From the NCBI GenBank assembly GCA_020746835.1, contig JAGPNK010000001.1, forward strand, positions 1,674,001 to 1,738,000: DNA of 64,000 nt, read 5' to 3'. The translations under genes and the position numbers were made by a program. This DNA comes from Stachybotrys elegans. Taxonomy: Eukaryota > Ascomycota > Sordariomycetes > Hypocreales > Stachybotryaceae. Of this stretch, positions 36,853 through 48,232 are shown piece after piece. The stretch's first letter is position 1. Each line of letters opens with the position of its first letter. The notes under the pieces were generated by a model, which saw only the letters and a list, made by a program, of their open reading frames with translations, ran no database searches and was not told the origin of the DNA.

Positions 36853-37209
36853 ATGGCGAGCAAGCCCGAACAGCAACAACCACCACCATACGGCGCGCCG
36901 CCTCTCCAGCAGCCCCAGCCCTCCTACGGCGCCCCGGGTCCCTACCCCCAGGGCGGCGACCCTTACCAGCAGAACGCCTACTATGCGCCGGGACCTCAGA
37001 TGGGATACTACAACCAGCAGCCGGGCCCCTACGACCAGCAACAGCAAGGCCCCTTCCCGGCCGGCTACGGACCCTATCCTCCCCAGCCCGGACCTTATGG
37101 CCAACAGCCCGTCGGGTACATGCCACAGGAGCGCAGAGGCGGCCCAGGTCTGATGGAGGGTCTGCTGGCAGGTCTAGCATGCTGCTGCTGCTTGGACATT
37201 TTGTTCTAG
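36853..37209 (+). CDS. CYSTM-type cysteine-rich membrane-anchored protein
   Basis: A single exon gives 118 aa. The first 95 residues are Pro/Gln/Tyr/Gly-rich (PYGAPPLQQPQPSYGAPG and similar), low complexity and probably disordered. The C terminus, GLMEGLLAGLACCCCLDILF, is the cysteine-rich transmembrane module: a short hydrophobic helix with four consecutive Cys and a final Asp. CYSTM proteins are tail-anchored at the plasma membrane across eukaryotes and are linked to tolerance of metals, oxidants and other stress; the Cys cluster may bind metal or be palmitoylated. The length and layout fit fungal members. The start is the first Met, in good context (ATCGCCATGG). The specific stress cannot be inferred. 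Confidence 0.88.
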   Translation: MASKPEQQQPPPYGAPPLQQPQPSYGAPGPYPQGGDPYQQNAYYAPGPQMGYYNQQPGPYDQQQQGPFPAGYGPYPPQPGPYGQQPVGYMPQERRGGPGLMEGLLAGLACCCCLDILF

Positions 37210-39377
37210 TCGCCTACTGTACGACGGGACCTGTTGTCGGGATAGTTGCGCTCGCGCACTCATGTCTGGAGCATAGGCGCGACGTGGGATCATCGGAGCA
37301 GTAGCTGAGGGAGCCTCCTTGATAAGGGAGAGATCGGTCGTTTTGGAGTCTCTGGAGTATGGATATCATTGTCACCGCAGGGAAAGTCTCGTTTGTCTTG
37401 CGACGATGGCATTGCTGGATGTTGTGTGTTTCTGCCACGCTAATATAATGTACATATATCCTGGAGTACCCGTCTGTTCGCTTTGGTTTGCCTGGTATTG
37501 GCCACGCCACCTCCCATTAGGAGCCTATTCGTTGTGTGCTCGAAGCACGTCTCCCGGCCTTTCTGGCTGACCGTGATGGTCTGGAGCACAGGTTTAACTG
37601 AGCGTTGCAAATGCGAATGATGGAAGGGTGGAATGATCCTGCTATTAGGTAACTAATTACACGGGAAATTTGAATTCATCCATCTCTGTGGAGAAAAGCC
37701 CATCCTCTGATCAAAGTCTGGAGAATCCTCAACTCCATATCCCAACAATATAGACCCTTGATGCATGTTCCCGATAAGGCCCCTACCTTGGTAGCGGGAA
37801 ATGGTTCGATGTGGGGAACAGTTTCAAGGAGCCTAAGGCCAGACTTTTTCGGCACCAAAACTACCTCTAACTAGGTTGGCAAGTATCACATGTACTTGCA
37901 TGGCGGAGAGAGCCTTTTAACTGTTGGGCAGAATCTATTTACTGGCATTTGACACGGTGGTGCTCATATGCATGTGCATTCGGTTGGCGATGGTGAAGCA
38001 TCACCGTCAAACTCCCACGTCTGTTCTGCAGAAAAAGAAGAAAAACGTGGCTGGCCGCAGCGAGACCTGCAGTGAACCGCAAGGGCGTGTTCGCAGCTCT
38101 AGTCCAAACCCGGATGGAAGCGAGAGGTGGCACAGCCGATCTGTTCGCTCGTTAACCACGCACACACACACCCACTTGGTGGTGAGATTCCAGTCGATCG
38201 GGCATGGTGGGGGGCACCTTTGACGTCAGTCAGCACTGTAAACGGGCTGCTACCATGGCAATCTTGGGAAGCGGATTCCAAGGGTCAGCTGCGAGCATAG
38301 TCGATGGTGGCCCTCAATCCATCAGTACGTCACTGTCGTTGTGGTGATGGGTCTCACAGCATTCCCTGCGGAGGCGCTATTTGACCTGCCTGCTGTCTTA
38401 CATCTTGCAATACGCGGGCATGGTATTTGAATTGAACTGTGCCATGCCAACTCGATGAATGTGTCCACGAAATTGAATTTCTCCCTTTGCCATTTGCCCT
38501 TGCCCTGCTGCGCCTGCCTGTTGCCAAAGCCACTCGCCACATCAGTTGCCAAGTGTTCGGCTCCTTCCGCAGGGGCTTGGACAGGGGGGTGCTTACCTGC
38601 TGTCCTAAAACCAACAACAAATGATACGCGCACATGGTCCTCTTTGGACTCTGCCGTCCCTCTATTTAGCACAGTAGACGACAGCAAGTAAGCTCGCTAA
38701 CTTGCCAGGCTGCTCTGTATTCATGGGTAGGTATTATTGTTACGCGCGCGTCGGACAGAATGGCAACCCAGGGTGCTTGGATTCATTGGTCTCAGAGGAC
38801 TGTAGATGAAGCAGGCGCCAACGGGGAGTAGTGCTAGCCAGGGATGAGCCCAGGGACCGCGCTTATTGGTGGCCAATCAAGCCTCTGATGTCACAGCTTG
38901 CATAGAGCCCCGATCCGCACCTCCTAGGACCCGCCTAAAACCTGTAACCGCCTAATTCACCCACCTCGCGCTCCCCTAAATCATGGCTCCTTTTGGGTCC
39001 AGGTCCTTGGGGATCCCCAATCAGTGCTTCCCGCTTCCCGCCAGTCGGCGAACCCAAACCTTGCCTTCCTAGCGCTGGCGGTTCCTGGCCAAGTTTCTCT
39101 GTCATCCTCTTTGTTCTGTTGCGTTTCTTCTCACTTGTTCTTGGTCTGGGAACAAACGCCATCTTTCTCTTGTGCTGTACGTCTGCCGTCCCGTCGGAAC
39201 CAGGGACACGGCACTTCGCACAACTACAGCATTGACAACCTTGGTGCTTCGTCCCTCGGTTTGCCATATCCTTATATTCTACTTCCGACATCATAGCCTC
39301 TGCCAGAACCAACGCATCGAGCACGGGAACGGCACATCGAACCTACCTAGCACCCCGAGGTGCTGCAACACCCAGCC
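37210..39377. other. Intergenic region CYSTM/Csc1 gene
   Basis: 2.2 kb without a recognisable gene. It has a short CA run at about 38158-38172 and scattered unconserved frames on both strands. The last 300 bp are CT-rich and probably form the promoter and leader of the channel gene. Confidence 0.55.
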
Positions 39378-42300
39378 ATGTCGTCGACCACCTCTGAGGG
39401 TACCGCCTCCCTCTCCGAGACCTTGTCCTCCATCTCAGAAACAGCAACATCTATAGCGTCCACGGCTGCCTCCTCTCTTTCCGAAGCCCTGACCTCGTCA
39501 ACAACCGCCCGCCCTCCTCCATCCCAAACAGGCGGCGAGGGACCAGGAGCGGCCCAAGATGATGAAGGAATAGGCATTATCGGCTTCCTCAGTGCCCTTG
39601 GTGTGGCCGCCATTGTCTTCGCCGTTCAGATTATCCTCTTCCTCCTCTTGCGGAACAAACTAGCTCGCATCTTGTACGTTGCCACCGCTGCCATTCTTCC
39701 TTTCTTGCCATACTTTTGCTGACCCCATCTGTCCAACAGCAAGCCCAAGACGTATCTTGTTCCCGAACGCGAGCGCACCGAGCCTCCTCCCGTCAACGTC
39801 TTCTCCCTGCTCAAGGTCGTCCTGAATTACAGCGATCGAGAAATCATTAAGAAATGCGGTCTCGACGCCTACTTCTTCTTGCGTTACCTCAAAACCCTTC
39901 TCATCATCTTCATCCCCATCGGAGCTGTCGTCATGCCCATCCTGATCCCTATCAACTATATCGACGGACTGGGCCAGAACATCGACACCAATCTGGATAA
40001 TGACGACAGTAACCGGGGTGCCCCAAGAGGCCTCGATACTCTGGCGTGGGGTAATGTGCGTCCCGAAAACTCAAGCCGTTATGGAGCCCATCTGCTCATG
40101 GCCATTCTTGTCGTCATCTGGGTCTGTGCCGTCTTCTTCTTCGAGCTTCGTGTATACGTCAAAGTCCGCCAAGATTATCTGACAAGTGCCGAGCATCGCC
40201 TCAAGGCATCCGCCACGACTGTTCTTGTCAACTCGATACCAACCAAGTGGCTGAGCGAGGAGGCCTTGTTGGGCTTGTTCGATGTTTTCCCCGGCGGTGT
40301 CCGCAATGTTTGGCTCAATCGAGACCTCACCAAGCTTCTGGACAAGATCAGTCTGAGAGATTCCATCCATGCTAAGCTCGAGGCTGCTGAGACGGAGCTC
40401 ATCAAGGCGGCCAAGAAGAAGCATCAGAAGAGGACCAAGGCGGAGGAGAAGAAGCAGCGCAGGCAGCGCCACGAGAAAGCACTGACCAAAGAAGAGAAGG
40501 CTGCCCGGGATGCCGAGGAGGACGCTCGAGCCAAGGAGATGGCTGCCGCCAACACAGGCGAGCATGCTGGAGACCACGCGGTGCCTCACAATGTCAGAGA
40601 GGGCGTCCGTGAGTCGGTAATTGAGGACGCCGAGTACCACAAGGGTCACAGTCGCCAAGAGTCCGGTGGCTTCAGGATACCACTTATCAGCGGAGGACTG
40701 TCCAAGGTTGGGCACGGCCTGAAGGATGTCGTCTCCAAGGCAGGAGCCGAAGTTGACGGTACTCTAGAAACCACCAATGGATTCATGGGGCTTGAACAGC
40801 CCTCGAAGCGCCCTGAAACGATGGAGGATCGGAGAGCTCGCATAGCCGAGGAGACGGAGGAGATACATGCCGACGATAAACCTCCCCTGTCCGCAAACTC
40901 TCTGGGACGTACTGCTTCGCTGGTTTCTGCCGACTCCACCAAACTCATGAAGCCCTCGGCGCCGCCCTCCCGGCACAATGCTAACGGCGTTCGAAAGCTC
41001 GACAACATCGACGACATGTACATCAAGGAGGAGACCAAGTTTTGGCAATTCTGGAAGCCACCCTCCGGTAGCTACGCCTCACCTGTTCCCCAAGGTCCTA
41101 CCGTGGAAGACATCAAGAAGGCCAAGGTCGCCCAGAACAGGACAGTGTGGCAGAAGGTGAAGGCGTTCTTGCCCTTTACGGGTGGCGACGAAGAAGAAGA
41201 AGCGTATGTCTACCCCAAGGCATACAACGAGGAGTATAAAGAGGACCAAGTCGAGGCAGAGTGGCAGAAATATCTGAAGAAGAAGGAACGCCCGACGCAT
41301 CATTTGAGCCTGTTTGGCGTCTCATGGATGCCCGGTCTGCCACTTGTGACCAAGAAGGTGGACACCATCTACTGGTGTAGAGAGGAGTTGGCTCGCCTCA
41401 ACGTGGAAATCGAAGAGGACCAGAAACACCCCGAGAGGTTCCCCTTGATGAACTCGGCCTTCATCCAGTTCAACCACCAGGTTGCTGCCCACATGGCGTG
41501 CCAGAGCGTCGTGCACCACATCCCGCAACAAATGTCCCCCCGCATGAACGAGATCTCGCCTCGAGACGTCATTTGGGGCAACATGGCCATGCCGTGGTGG
41601 CAGGCTTGGCTGCGTACTGCGCTCGCCGTCGCCGTCGTCCTGGGTATGACCTTCTTGTGGGCCATTCCAGTGGCTTGGACGGCTGCCCTCAGCCAGATTG
41701 ACGAGCTTGTGAGAGAGAATCCCTGGCTCTCCTTCATCTCGGAAAGCGAAGCCCTCGAGAACATCGCCCAAATCATCGCCGGTGTCTTGCCTGCCGTCGT
41801 GCTCGGACTGCTGCTTGTCATCATCCCAATCATATTAGGTTTCCTCGCCGAGCTCGGAGGCGCCAAGACGGGTGCCCAGAAGAGCGAGTTTGTCCAAGTC
41901 TTCTACTTCGTCTTCCTCTTCATCCAGGTCTTCTTGATCGTCTCGATTGCCTCCTTCCTCGCAACCTCTTTGAATCAATTGGTTGAAACCGTCCGCGGGC
42001 TTGACTCCCCCGAGAGCATTGTTAATCTGCTCGCCAAGAACTTGCCCAAGGCCGCCAATTATTTCTTCTCGTACATGATTCTGCAAGCCCTATCTACTAG
42101 CTCGGGTACGCTCCTCCAAGTTGGCGCCCTCTTCACCTGGTACCTCATTGCCCGCATCTTCGATACCACTGCCCGGCAGAAGTGGACTCGCAACACAGAC
42201 CTCCGCCAAATCCGCTGGGGTTCTTTCTTCCCGGTCTACACCAACTTTGCATGCATTGCTTTGGTGTACTGCGTTGTTGCGCCCTTGATTTCCGTATTCG

Positions 42301-43241
42301 CCATCATCACCTTCAGCCTGCTGTATGTGGCCCAAAGATACGCCATGCTGTACGTGATTCGTTTCGACCATGATACCGGCGGTGTGCTGTATCCCCGAGC
42401 CATCAACCAGACCTTTACAGGTATCTACGTTATGGAACTATGCATGGCTGGTCTCTTCCTCATCGTCTTGGACGAGAACGGCAATCTGGCCTGCTCCACA
42501 CATGGTGCAGTCATGTTTGTGGTCTTGATCCTCACCGTCATGTACCAGATTTTGCTCAACATGGCGTTTGCTCCCCTTTTCCGATATCTGCCGACTACAT
42601 TTGAGGACGAAGCAGTCTTGCGCGACCAAGCGTTCCAGCGCGCTCAAGATCAACGAATGGGCCTGCTCAACGACGACAACGAAGAAGAGTACGAGGACCC
42701 CCGCAACTCGGGAGAAAAGTCCTCCTACCCCCCAATGGATAAGAATGATATCGAGCTGCGCAATGTGAGCCGTCGCAAGCACGGCGTCGACCAGGTCTTT
42801 AGGCCAGTCAAGCGAGTAGGCACCTGGGCCAAGGATGGTGGAAACCAGCTGCGGAAACTTGCCATGGTCAGCCACGCCAACAACGTCAACCACGCTGCGG
42901 ACTATCGCAAATCCAGGCGCCAGAAGGACATTGAAGCACAGCGAGCCATAGGAGATGCTTTGTTTGGCGGTTTCCACGACGAAATCGAGGACCTGACGCC
43001 GTCGGAGCGAGACATGCTAACCCGGCATGCCTTCCTGCACTCGGCGCTGCGAGCGCGGAGACCAACAGTCTGGATCCCGCGAGACGACTTGGGAGTGAGC
43101 GACGACGAGATTAAGCGCACCAAGGAGTACAGCGAGAACATCTGGATCAGCAATGAAGGCACCGCTCTCGACAGCAAGCTCCGAGTCGTCTATGGCAGAC
43201 ATCCACCCGACTTTTCCGAGATTGACCTGATCAACCTCTAA
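39378..43241 (+). CDS. Csc1/OSCA-type (Rsn1/Phm7) stress-gated cation channel
   Basis: Exons 39378-39673 and 39740-43241 give 1265 aa. This is the DUF221/TMEM63/OSCA family: calcium-permeable channels opened by membrane tension or hyperosmotic stress. The Ser/Thr-rich N terminus (about 60 aa) probably faces outside. TM1 (about 66-91), TM2 (about 148-173) and TM3 (about 216-239) form the Rsn1 N-terminal block. A large cytosolic region (about 245-715) follows. It contains the PHM7 RRM-like domain (SIPTKWLSEEALLGLFDVFPGG) and a long charged, Lys/Glu-rich insert (about 300-530). Residues about 722-1053 hold the remaining hydrophobic helices of the seven-TM channel core. The tail ends with the PHM7_ext signature (TVWIPRDDLGVSDDEI...ISNEGTALDSKLRVVYGR). 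The single intron junction gives LARI-FKPKTYLVPE. At 1265 aa it is the long type of fungal paralogue (Phm7/Rsn1-like) rather than the short Csc1 (about 780 aa). Confidence 0.95.
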
Positions 43242-43792
43242 TAATCGGCGAATGTCTATATTGGATCACGTCACCTACGCATTTCGTAGGCGCACCATTC
43301 TTCTACTACTACTCTTTTCTTGCTCTTCTCCAGACTGTCATATTTCTTTGGTCAATTAGAAGCCGTCATGGCAGGGCCAGGCGGGTTACCAGGTGTCTAG
43401 ATGGTGGTTATACCCGGGGGTTGGGCAACGCGCCCTCTTTTCTTATTCGTTTCAGCATGTATCATACGCGCATCAGGACGCGGCAATGTTGGACTTGAGT
43501 CGAGCATATGTCCATGTACTTTGCATTCATGCCTTGATATCCTTTCACCAACACATAGCATAGCGATCGGGATTAGATAAGATATAAAGTATTACACTTT
43601 CCTACATGTTCATTAATCGTTCTCCCAAAGCACGCTGATTCTAGCCGAGGCTCTAATTCTATCCAACCAGTAAAGACAATGAAACTCCATTAGACATGTG
43701 ACCCTTTTGGCGTGCTGTTGCAGGCCGGTACCTTAGCCCTTGAACACCCCTTCCATTAACGCCTCAAAGAATTGGCCTGCAGATAGGAACGC
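43242..43792. other. Convergent 3' region Csc1/hydrolase
   Basis: A 551 bp tail-to-tail spacer with AT-richer 3'-UTR-like sequence and no ORF of note. Confidence 0.5.
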
Positions 43793-45343
43793 TCATGCTG
43801 CCGCTAGCTTCTTCTTCTTCTTCTCGCTGTCTCGCACATCCTCGAGCTCCTTGCGCAGGACGCGATTGAAGGCGTCTGCGTTGTCGAGGTAGAGGTGGTG
43901 GCCAGCGTTGGGGATGATGACCACGCGGGCGCGTCCACTCTCGGCGGCCTTGGCCTCGGGGGTGGCCGTCTCGAGGATCTGGTCCTGGACCTGCTTGAGC
44001 TTCTTGACGGCGGCGTATCCGCCCTTCTCGTCCATCCAGTCGTGCTCGCCATACATGAAGACGACGGGGAGGCCCGTCTCCTTTCGGGCCTGGCCGTCGG
44101 GGCCCTGGTAGGTGCCACGACCGAGGCGGTGGACCTTGTTGATGACAGGGACGCGGGCATATGCGCCGGGGGAGAGGAGGTAAGCCAAGGCGTACTCGCC
44201 GCTACCCTTTTGCTTGAAGATGGAGAAGGCGTAGTCGTGGAGGACGCGAGCCTCTTCGGTGGGGAGGTGGTTGAAGCGGCGCGAGGTCCAGCCGGAGACG
44301 ACGCGGGGGCCAAAGGGGCCGCTCAGGCGCACGATGCTGAAGGGCGAGACGTTGGCCTCCCACAGCCAGACTGCCCAGCTGGGGATGGGGCGCTTCGGGG
44401 TCGCTGCGGGCGAGGCGGCGGCGCTGCTGGGCTGGGCTAGCCTAGGATCGGCGGTGCCCTCGGTAACGGACTGCTGGTCTTGGACGAACTCGTTCTGGAG
44501 GGTGGACTCGGGGAGCTTCTCGGCCCAGGGGTCCTCGGGGATGCCTACGGGGGAGGCGAGGATGAGCTTCTTGAGGTGGCCGGGGTATTTCAGGGCGTAG
44601 GAGACGGCGAGGTAGCCGCCGAGAGAGTGGCCGACGAGGGTGAAGCGCTCGATCTTGCGGGCCTGGCGCCACTCCTCGAGGGCATCGATGAACCAGCTCT
44701 CGGCCTCGACAACCTGGTCCTCGCGCTTCTTGGCGTGGATCTTGAAGTGCGGGCGCGACGAGTTGCCCATGCCGAGCATGTCGAGTGCGTAGAGCTTGAG
44801 GCCAGGGATGCGGGTGATGGGCTCGAAGTTCTTGTAGAAGAAGCCGAGGCCGGCGCCGTATCCGTGGACCATGACGACCGTCTCCTCCGTCTCCTCGCCG
44901 ACGCGCTCGACGGAGAGCTCATTGAGGGCGCGGTCCTTGCCCGAGAGGCGCACGAGGGAGGAACGCCACACTCTGGTACCGTAGGGGTCGGAGGCGGGAT
45001 CGGCGACATCGGCGGGTTTGGTGATAGCCTCGGTGGCTTCTCGCAGGTACGGGACGAGGCCGATGACCCTGCGCTGGGAGATGGAAGGGGTCGCGCTGGA
45101 CCACCACTGGTAGGCGGCTTCTTTGTAGCCCATGGGGAACCAGGCACCGCCGGCGGCAGGAGGCGGCGGCTTCTGCTGTCTCAGAACCTCGTCCGAGGCC
45201 GGGCGGTCGGAGGATGGAGGCTGGTGCATTGGAGGAGCTTCGGTAGCGGTCATGTTAGGATAGTAGGCGGTGGTGGAGTGCTGAGCCGGAACGACGAAGC
45301 GGGCGCGCTGAAAAATGGCAGAAGCGGACTGAGGTCGGAGCAT
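43793..45343 (-). CDS. Alpha/beta hydrolase of the CGI-58/Cld1 type
   Basis: One exon, 516 aa. The family is ABHD4/ABHD5 (CGI-58), which in fungi includes the mitochondrial cardiolipin deacylase Cld1 and the lysophosphatidic acid acyltransferase Ict1. The oxyanion strand is VVMVHGYGAGLGFFYKNF. The nucleophile elbow is GHSLGG with Ser240. The probable acid is Asp435 in YGEHDW and the catalytic His is 482 or 483 in GHHLYLDN. That same segment holds the H-x4-D motif (His482, Asp487) characteristic of CGI-58-like proteins. Residues 1-30 are rich in Arg and Ser/Ala without acidic residues (MLRPQSASAIFQRARF), consistent with a mitochondrial presequence and so with a Cld1-like role in cardiolipin remodelling. 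The Pro/Ala insert at about 300-320 is low complexity. The exact substrate is inferred. Confidence 0.92.
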   Translation of the reverse strand: MLRPQSASAIFQRARFVVPAQHSTTAYYPNMTATEAPPMHQPPSSDRPASDEVLRQQKPPPPAAGGAWFPMGYKEAAYQWWSSATPSISQRRVIGLVPYLREATEAITKPADVADPASDPYGTRVWRSSLVRLSGKDRALNELSVERVGEETEETVVMVHGYGAGLGFFYKNFEPITRIPGLKLYALDMLGMGNSSRPHFKIHAKKREDQVVEAESWFIDALEEWRQARKIERFTLVGHSLGGYLAVSYALKYPGHLKKLILASPVGIPEDPWAEKLPESTLQNEFVQDQQSVTEGTADPRLAQPSSAAASPAATPKRPIPSWAVWLWEANVSPFSIVRLSGPFGPRVVSGWTSRRFNHLPTEEARVLHDYAFSIFKQKGSGEYALAYLLSPGAYARVPVINKVHRLGRGTYQGPDGQARKETGLPVVFMYGEHDWMDEKGGYAAVKKLKQVQDQILETATPEAKAAESGRARVVIIPNAGHHLYLDNADAFNRVLRKELEDVRDSEKKKKKLAAA

Positions 45344-46906
45344 GACAGAGGGGGGGGAAGCCGGGCGGCAGGCGGGAGGCCCGGCGCTCCTTTATAAGGT
45401 TGGCTGGTAGTGGTACAAAATAGGATTAAGTCCGAGATAATAGATAGAGACAAAAGAAAGAAGGAGAGAAACACGCCGGGGGGGTGCGTGCGTGTGTGTG
45501 TGTGTGTGTGTTGGCCGTTATGCAACGCGGGTCGGTAAGAATAGCATGCAGGCGATGATGACGGAGACTGACGGAGTTAACGGGCGCGGGATAAGGGCCA
45601 GAAGGAAGGAAGTGTCTCCCTTCCAGGTTAGCAGTCTTTTGGGCGGCGGACTTTGGGAAGGATCCGAATTCCGGGGCGGATTTCCAGGGCTGAGCTGAGC
45701 TACTAGTGCGTGCTGGCCAGGAGAAGGAAATCCGCAGGCAGCACCGAAACAACGAAAGGGCCGGAGAGAAAATCTATCACGTAGTTGAGTGGGATGGCTG
45801 TGTAAAAGGGAGAGACGAGAACTATATACTTTAAAATATAGGTAGGCAGAGGCTACGTACTAGGGAATGGGAGGGGAGGCGGGGAATGCGCAAGCATGTG
45901 GACTTGGCTTCGTGAGTCGATCTGGATCTGGGAATCCCTCGAGAGGCTGCCTCCTTAGACCAGCCTCAAAGGCCATGCCCCAGATCGGTAAAGCACCTGG
46001 AGCCTCCCTTCCGTCTTGACACCTACTGCCTCTCTCTCCCAACGTGGTGGTGCGGATGACTGCAATTGGCGCGACCACAACCCGCTTCCGATCATAGCCG
46101 CGGCCGCCTGTATGTAGAGGACAAAGAGAGATTTTACTGCTGTCCACCGCTACTCCCCTTGGCGTCACGAGGGGTCAAGGCCAGGCAAGTTGTTGAGTCG
46201 TTGGTCCAAATTGTTGGTTCGCGCGGGGTCCAAGTTTCCCAGGTGCCGGTCCCCCTCCTACTGTACAACCCCCCCGTCTGTCTGTCCATATTTGTGTACA
46301 TATCTTCATACAGATGAACGGGGCTGCTTAGTAGAAATGCGCGAAGAGGAAGACATACATACGCAGGTAGATAAGATGGGAAGCATGGAACGCAACGCCA
46401 CCAATTCCATCCGTTGCACAAGAATGCTCCTGCCTGTACACAGCACCTCGATACGCAGCACGGATCAGCAGGCCAATGCTGTACCCGGTACTTTTTTCAC
46501 CACCCTCCCTCTCCATGAGTACTTAGCGCACCGCCTGACCCGTGTTGCTCGCACGCGCCAGACTAGCCTGTAAAGGGTCCTCCCATGTAATTTCTGCTGG
46601 ACCGAACGGCGAACCTCATCGACAACCACCAAAAAGCAACCCACCAACGCCCGCCGCCGCCTCGACTGCCAATTGAGCGCCCCTCCCCCTTCCGCCCGCT
46701 CGGTGGTGCATCTTCTGCTCCTCTCTCCCTCCGCTCTCGTAGCCTCGCCCGGCTGCATGGCCGCACGACGCCTCCCTTGACCCCGGCCGGCACCGTTCAG
46801 CCTCGCATCCACACCTCCAACCCGTCCCGTCCGTCCGTCCGCCCGCCCGCCGTCTCTCGCCTCCAATCCCTCCATAAGCCCACCCGCAGAGCACAGCACC
46901 GCCGTC
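45344..46906. promoter_or_regulatory. Divergent region hydrolase/SPO7
   Basis: 1.56 kb between head-to-head genes, presumably containing both promoters. It has a (GT)10 run at 45492-45511, a TAGGTA motif near 45840 and a GC-rich CCGTCCGTCCGTCCGCCCGCC patch just before SPO7. The minus-strand frame over its right half (46465-47563) is a shadow of GC skew. Confidence 0.5.
45492..45511 (+). repeat. (GT)10 dinucleotide repeat
   Basis: Ten GT units follow GTGCGTGC, about 150 bp upstream of the hydrolase start. Potential Z-DNA former; likely polymorphic. Confidence 0.9.
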
Positions 46907-48232
46907 ATGGCCGACGACCTCGACTCCATCGTCAAGGGCTCGCCCGTCGGCGTCACCCCCGCCGTCAAAGATGCCGCCTCCGCCGCCGCCTCCGCGACGA
47001 GCCCCCTCGTCACCGCCTCGGGCAAGCCGGGCGACCCCCTCAACCACACCCCGAGCTCGCCCTCCATGATCTACCTCAACCTCCTCATCCTCGAGGCCTC
47101 TCTGCGCGCACAGTACCTCGAGCTGCGCTCCCGTCGCCGCCACCATACCTTCTTCCTCGTCCTCCTCACCCTGTGGATCGCCTTCTTCGGCTATGAGCTG
47201 CGCTTCGCCGCCAGGGAGGACGGCGGCGTCGGCGGCTCCATCTACTGGGCTGTCGAGGGCATACAAAAGGTCTGCTTCATGGGGGGCGTTGCCACAGCCA
47301 TCCTCGTCTGGGCCACGGGCATCTTCGATCGAGGCATCCGCTGGCCTCGTCGCTGGTTCGCCATCTCCAACCGCGGCCTGCGAGGCTTCAACTGCAAGCT
47401 CGTCATCATCCGCCGCTCGTGGTGGGCCGAGGTCCTCTCCACGCTCATCTTCTTCCTCACCTACGGCCTCTTCTCCCACACCGCCAGCTCCTCCTACCGC
47501 TACGTCGAGCCTGCCCTGCTGCGCGACGTGGACAAGCAGCTGCGTCTCTCCTCCGACACCCACCCGAACCTCATATTACCCAACGACGACCACGAACGCC
47601 ACGGACACGAGGAGGACCTGGCTCCTGGCGGTGACTACGTCAAGCTCCTGCTCCTCCCCAAGCCCTTCTCCGCCACCTTCCGCGAGAACTGGGAGATCTA
47701 CCGCACCGAGTACTGGGAGAAGGAGAACGAGCGCCGCGCTCTGCTGCGCAAGAAGGTCAAGGAGCACGACCGCCGCCTCGCCAAGCAGCAGTACGGCTGG
47801 TTCTGGTGGCTGCCCTTCCTGCAGGTTCAGCAGCGCAAGCCCGAGCCACCCAAGACGCCAGTCGTCCGGTATCCGGGCGTCGAGAAGGAGCACCGCCGCC
47901 GCAGTAGTATTCGGCGCGGTTCCACGAGCTCCTCCCGCAGCCAGACGCCCACTCTTGATGGAGAGGACGGACCCTTCAGCCGCAAGGCCAGCACCGCCTC
48001 CAACAACCCGGACAAGCGCCGAAAGAAGCTGGGCTCCATGTCCAAGCCCAAGCGGCCAGGCAACGACTCCCGCTCCGTGACCCCCGAGATCCCTTCCCCG
48101 CTAGCCAAGGGCGGTAGTTTTACGCCGCTCGAGCCCCGGGGCCCGTCGAACCGCGATCTGCTCCAGGTAGAACCTAGGCTTAGAGAAGGGACGCCCGAGG
48201 AGAGGATATTGCTGGGTGAAGAGAAGCAGTAG
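46907..48232 (+). CDS. SPO7: Spo7-like regulatory subunit of the Nem1-Spo7 phosphatase
   Basis: One exon, 441 aa. Spo7 binds the phosphatase Nem1 at the nuclear envelope/ER; the pair dephosphorylates lipin (Pah1), controlling phospholipid versus triacylglycerol synthesis and nuclear shape. The signature MIYLNLLILEASLRAQYLELRSRRRHH (residues about 54-80) precedes TM1 (about 82-100) and a second hydrophobic segment (about 120-140). The family segment WPRRWFAISNRGLRGFNCKLVI is followed by a third hydrophobic stretch (about 175-190). The block LLLLPKPFSATFRENWEIYRTEYWEKENERR is the conserved cytosolic core. The last 110 residues are Ser/Arg/Pro-rich, disordered and longer than in yeast (259 aa in total), which is usual for filamentous fungi. 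The N-terminal 50 residues are Ala/Ser-rich. Confidence 0.94.
   Translation: MADDLDSIVKGSPVGVTPAVKDAASAAASATSPLVTASGKPGDPLNHTPSSPSMIYLNLLILEASLRAQYLELRSRRRHHTFFLVLLTLWIAFFGYELRFAAREDGGVGGSIYWAVEGIQKVCFMGGVATAILVWATGIFDRGIRWPRRWFAISNRGLRGFNCKLVIIRRSWWAEVLSTLIFFLTYGLFSHTASSSYRYVEPALLRDVDKQLRLSSDTHPNLILPNDDHERHGHEEDLAPGGDYVKLLLLPKPFSATFRENWEIYRTEYWEKENERRALLRKKVKEHDRRLAKQQYGWFWWLPFLQVQQRKPEPPKTPVVRYPGVEKEHRRRSSIRRGSTSSSRSQTPTLDGEDGPFSRKASTASNNPDKRRKKLGSMSKPKRPGNDSRSVTPEIPSPLAKGGSFTPLEPRGPSNRDLLQVEPRLREGTPEERILLGEEKQ

Noticed and set aside
44480..45397. Plus-strand frame of 305 codons
   Set aside because: Antisense shadow of the alpha/beta hydrolase with repetitive Glu/Gly/Leu content.
46616..47563. 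Minus-strand frame of 315 codons over the SPO7 start
   Set aside because: Composition is Gly/Glu/Ala-skewed as expected for the antisense of GC-biased codons; SPO7 on the other strand has clear family motifs.
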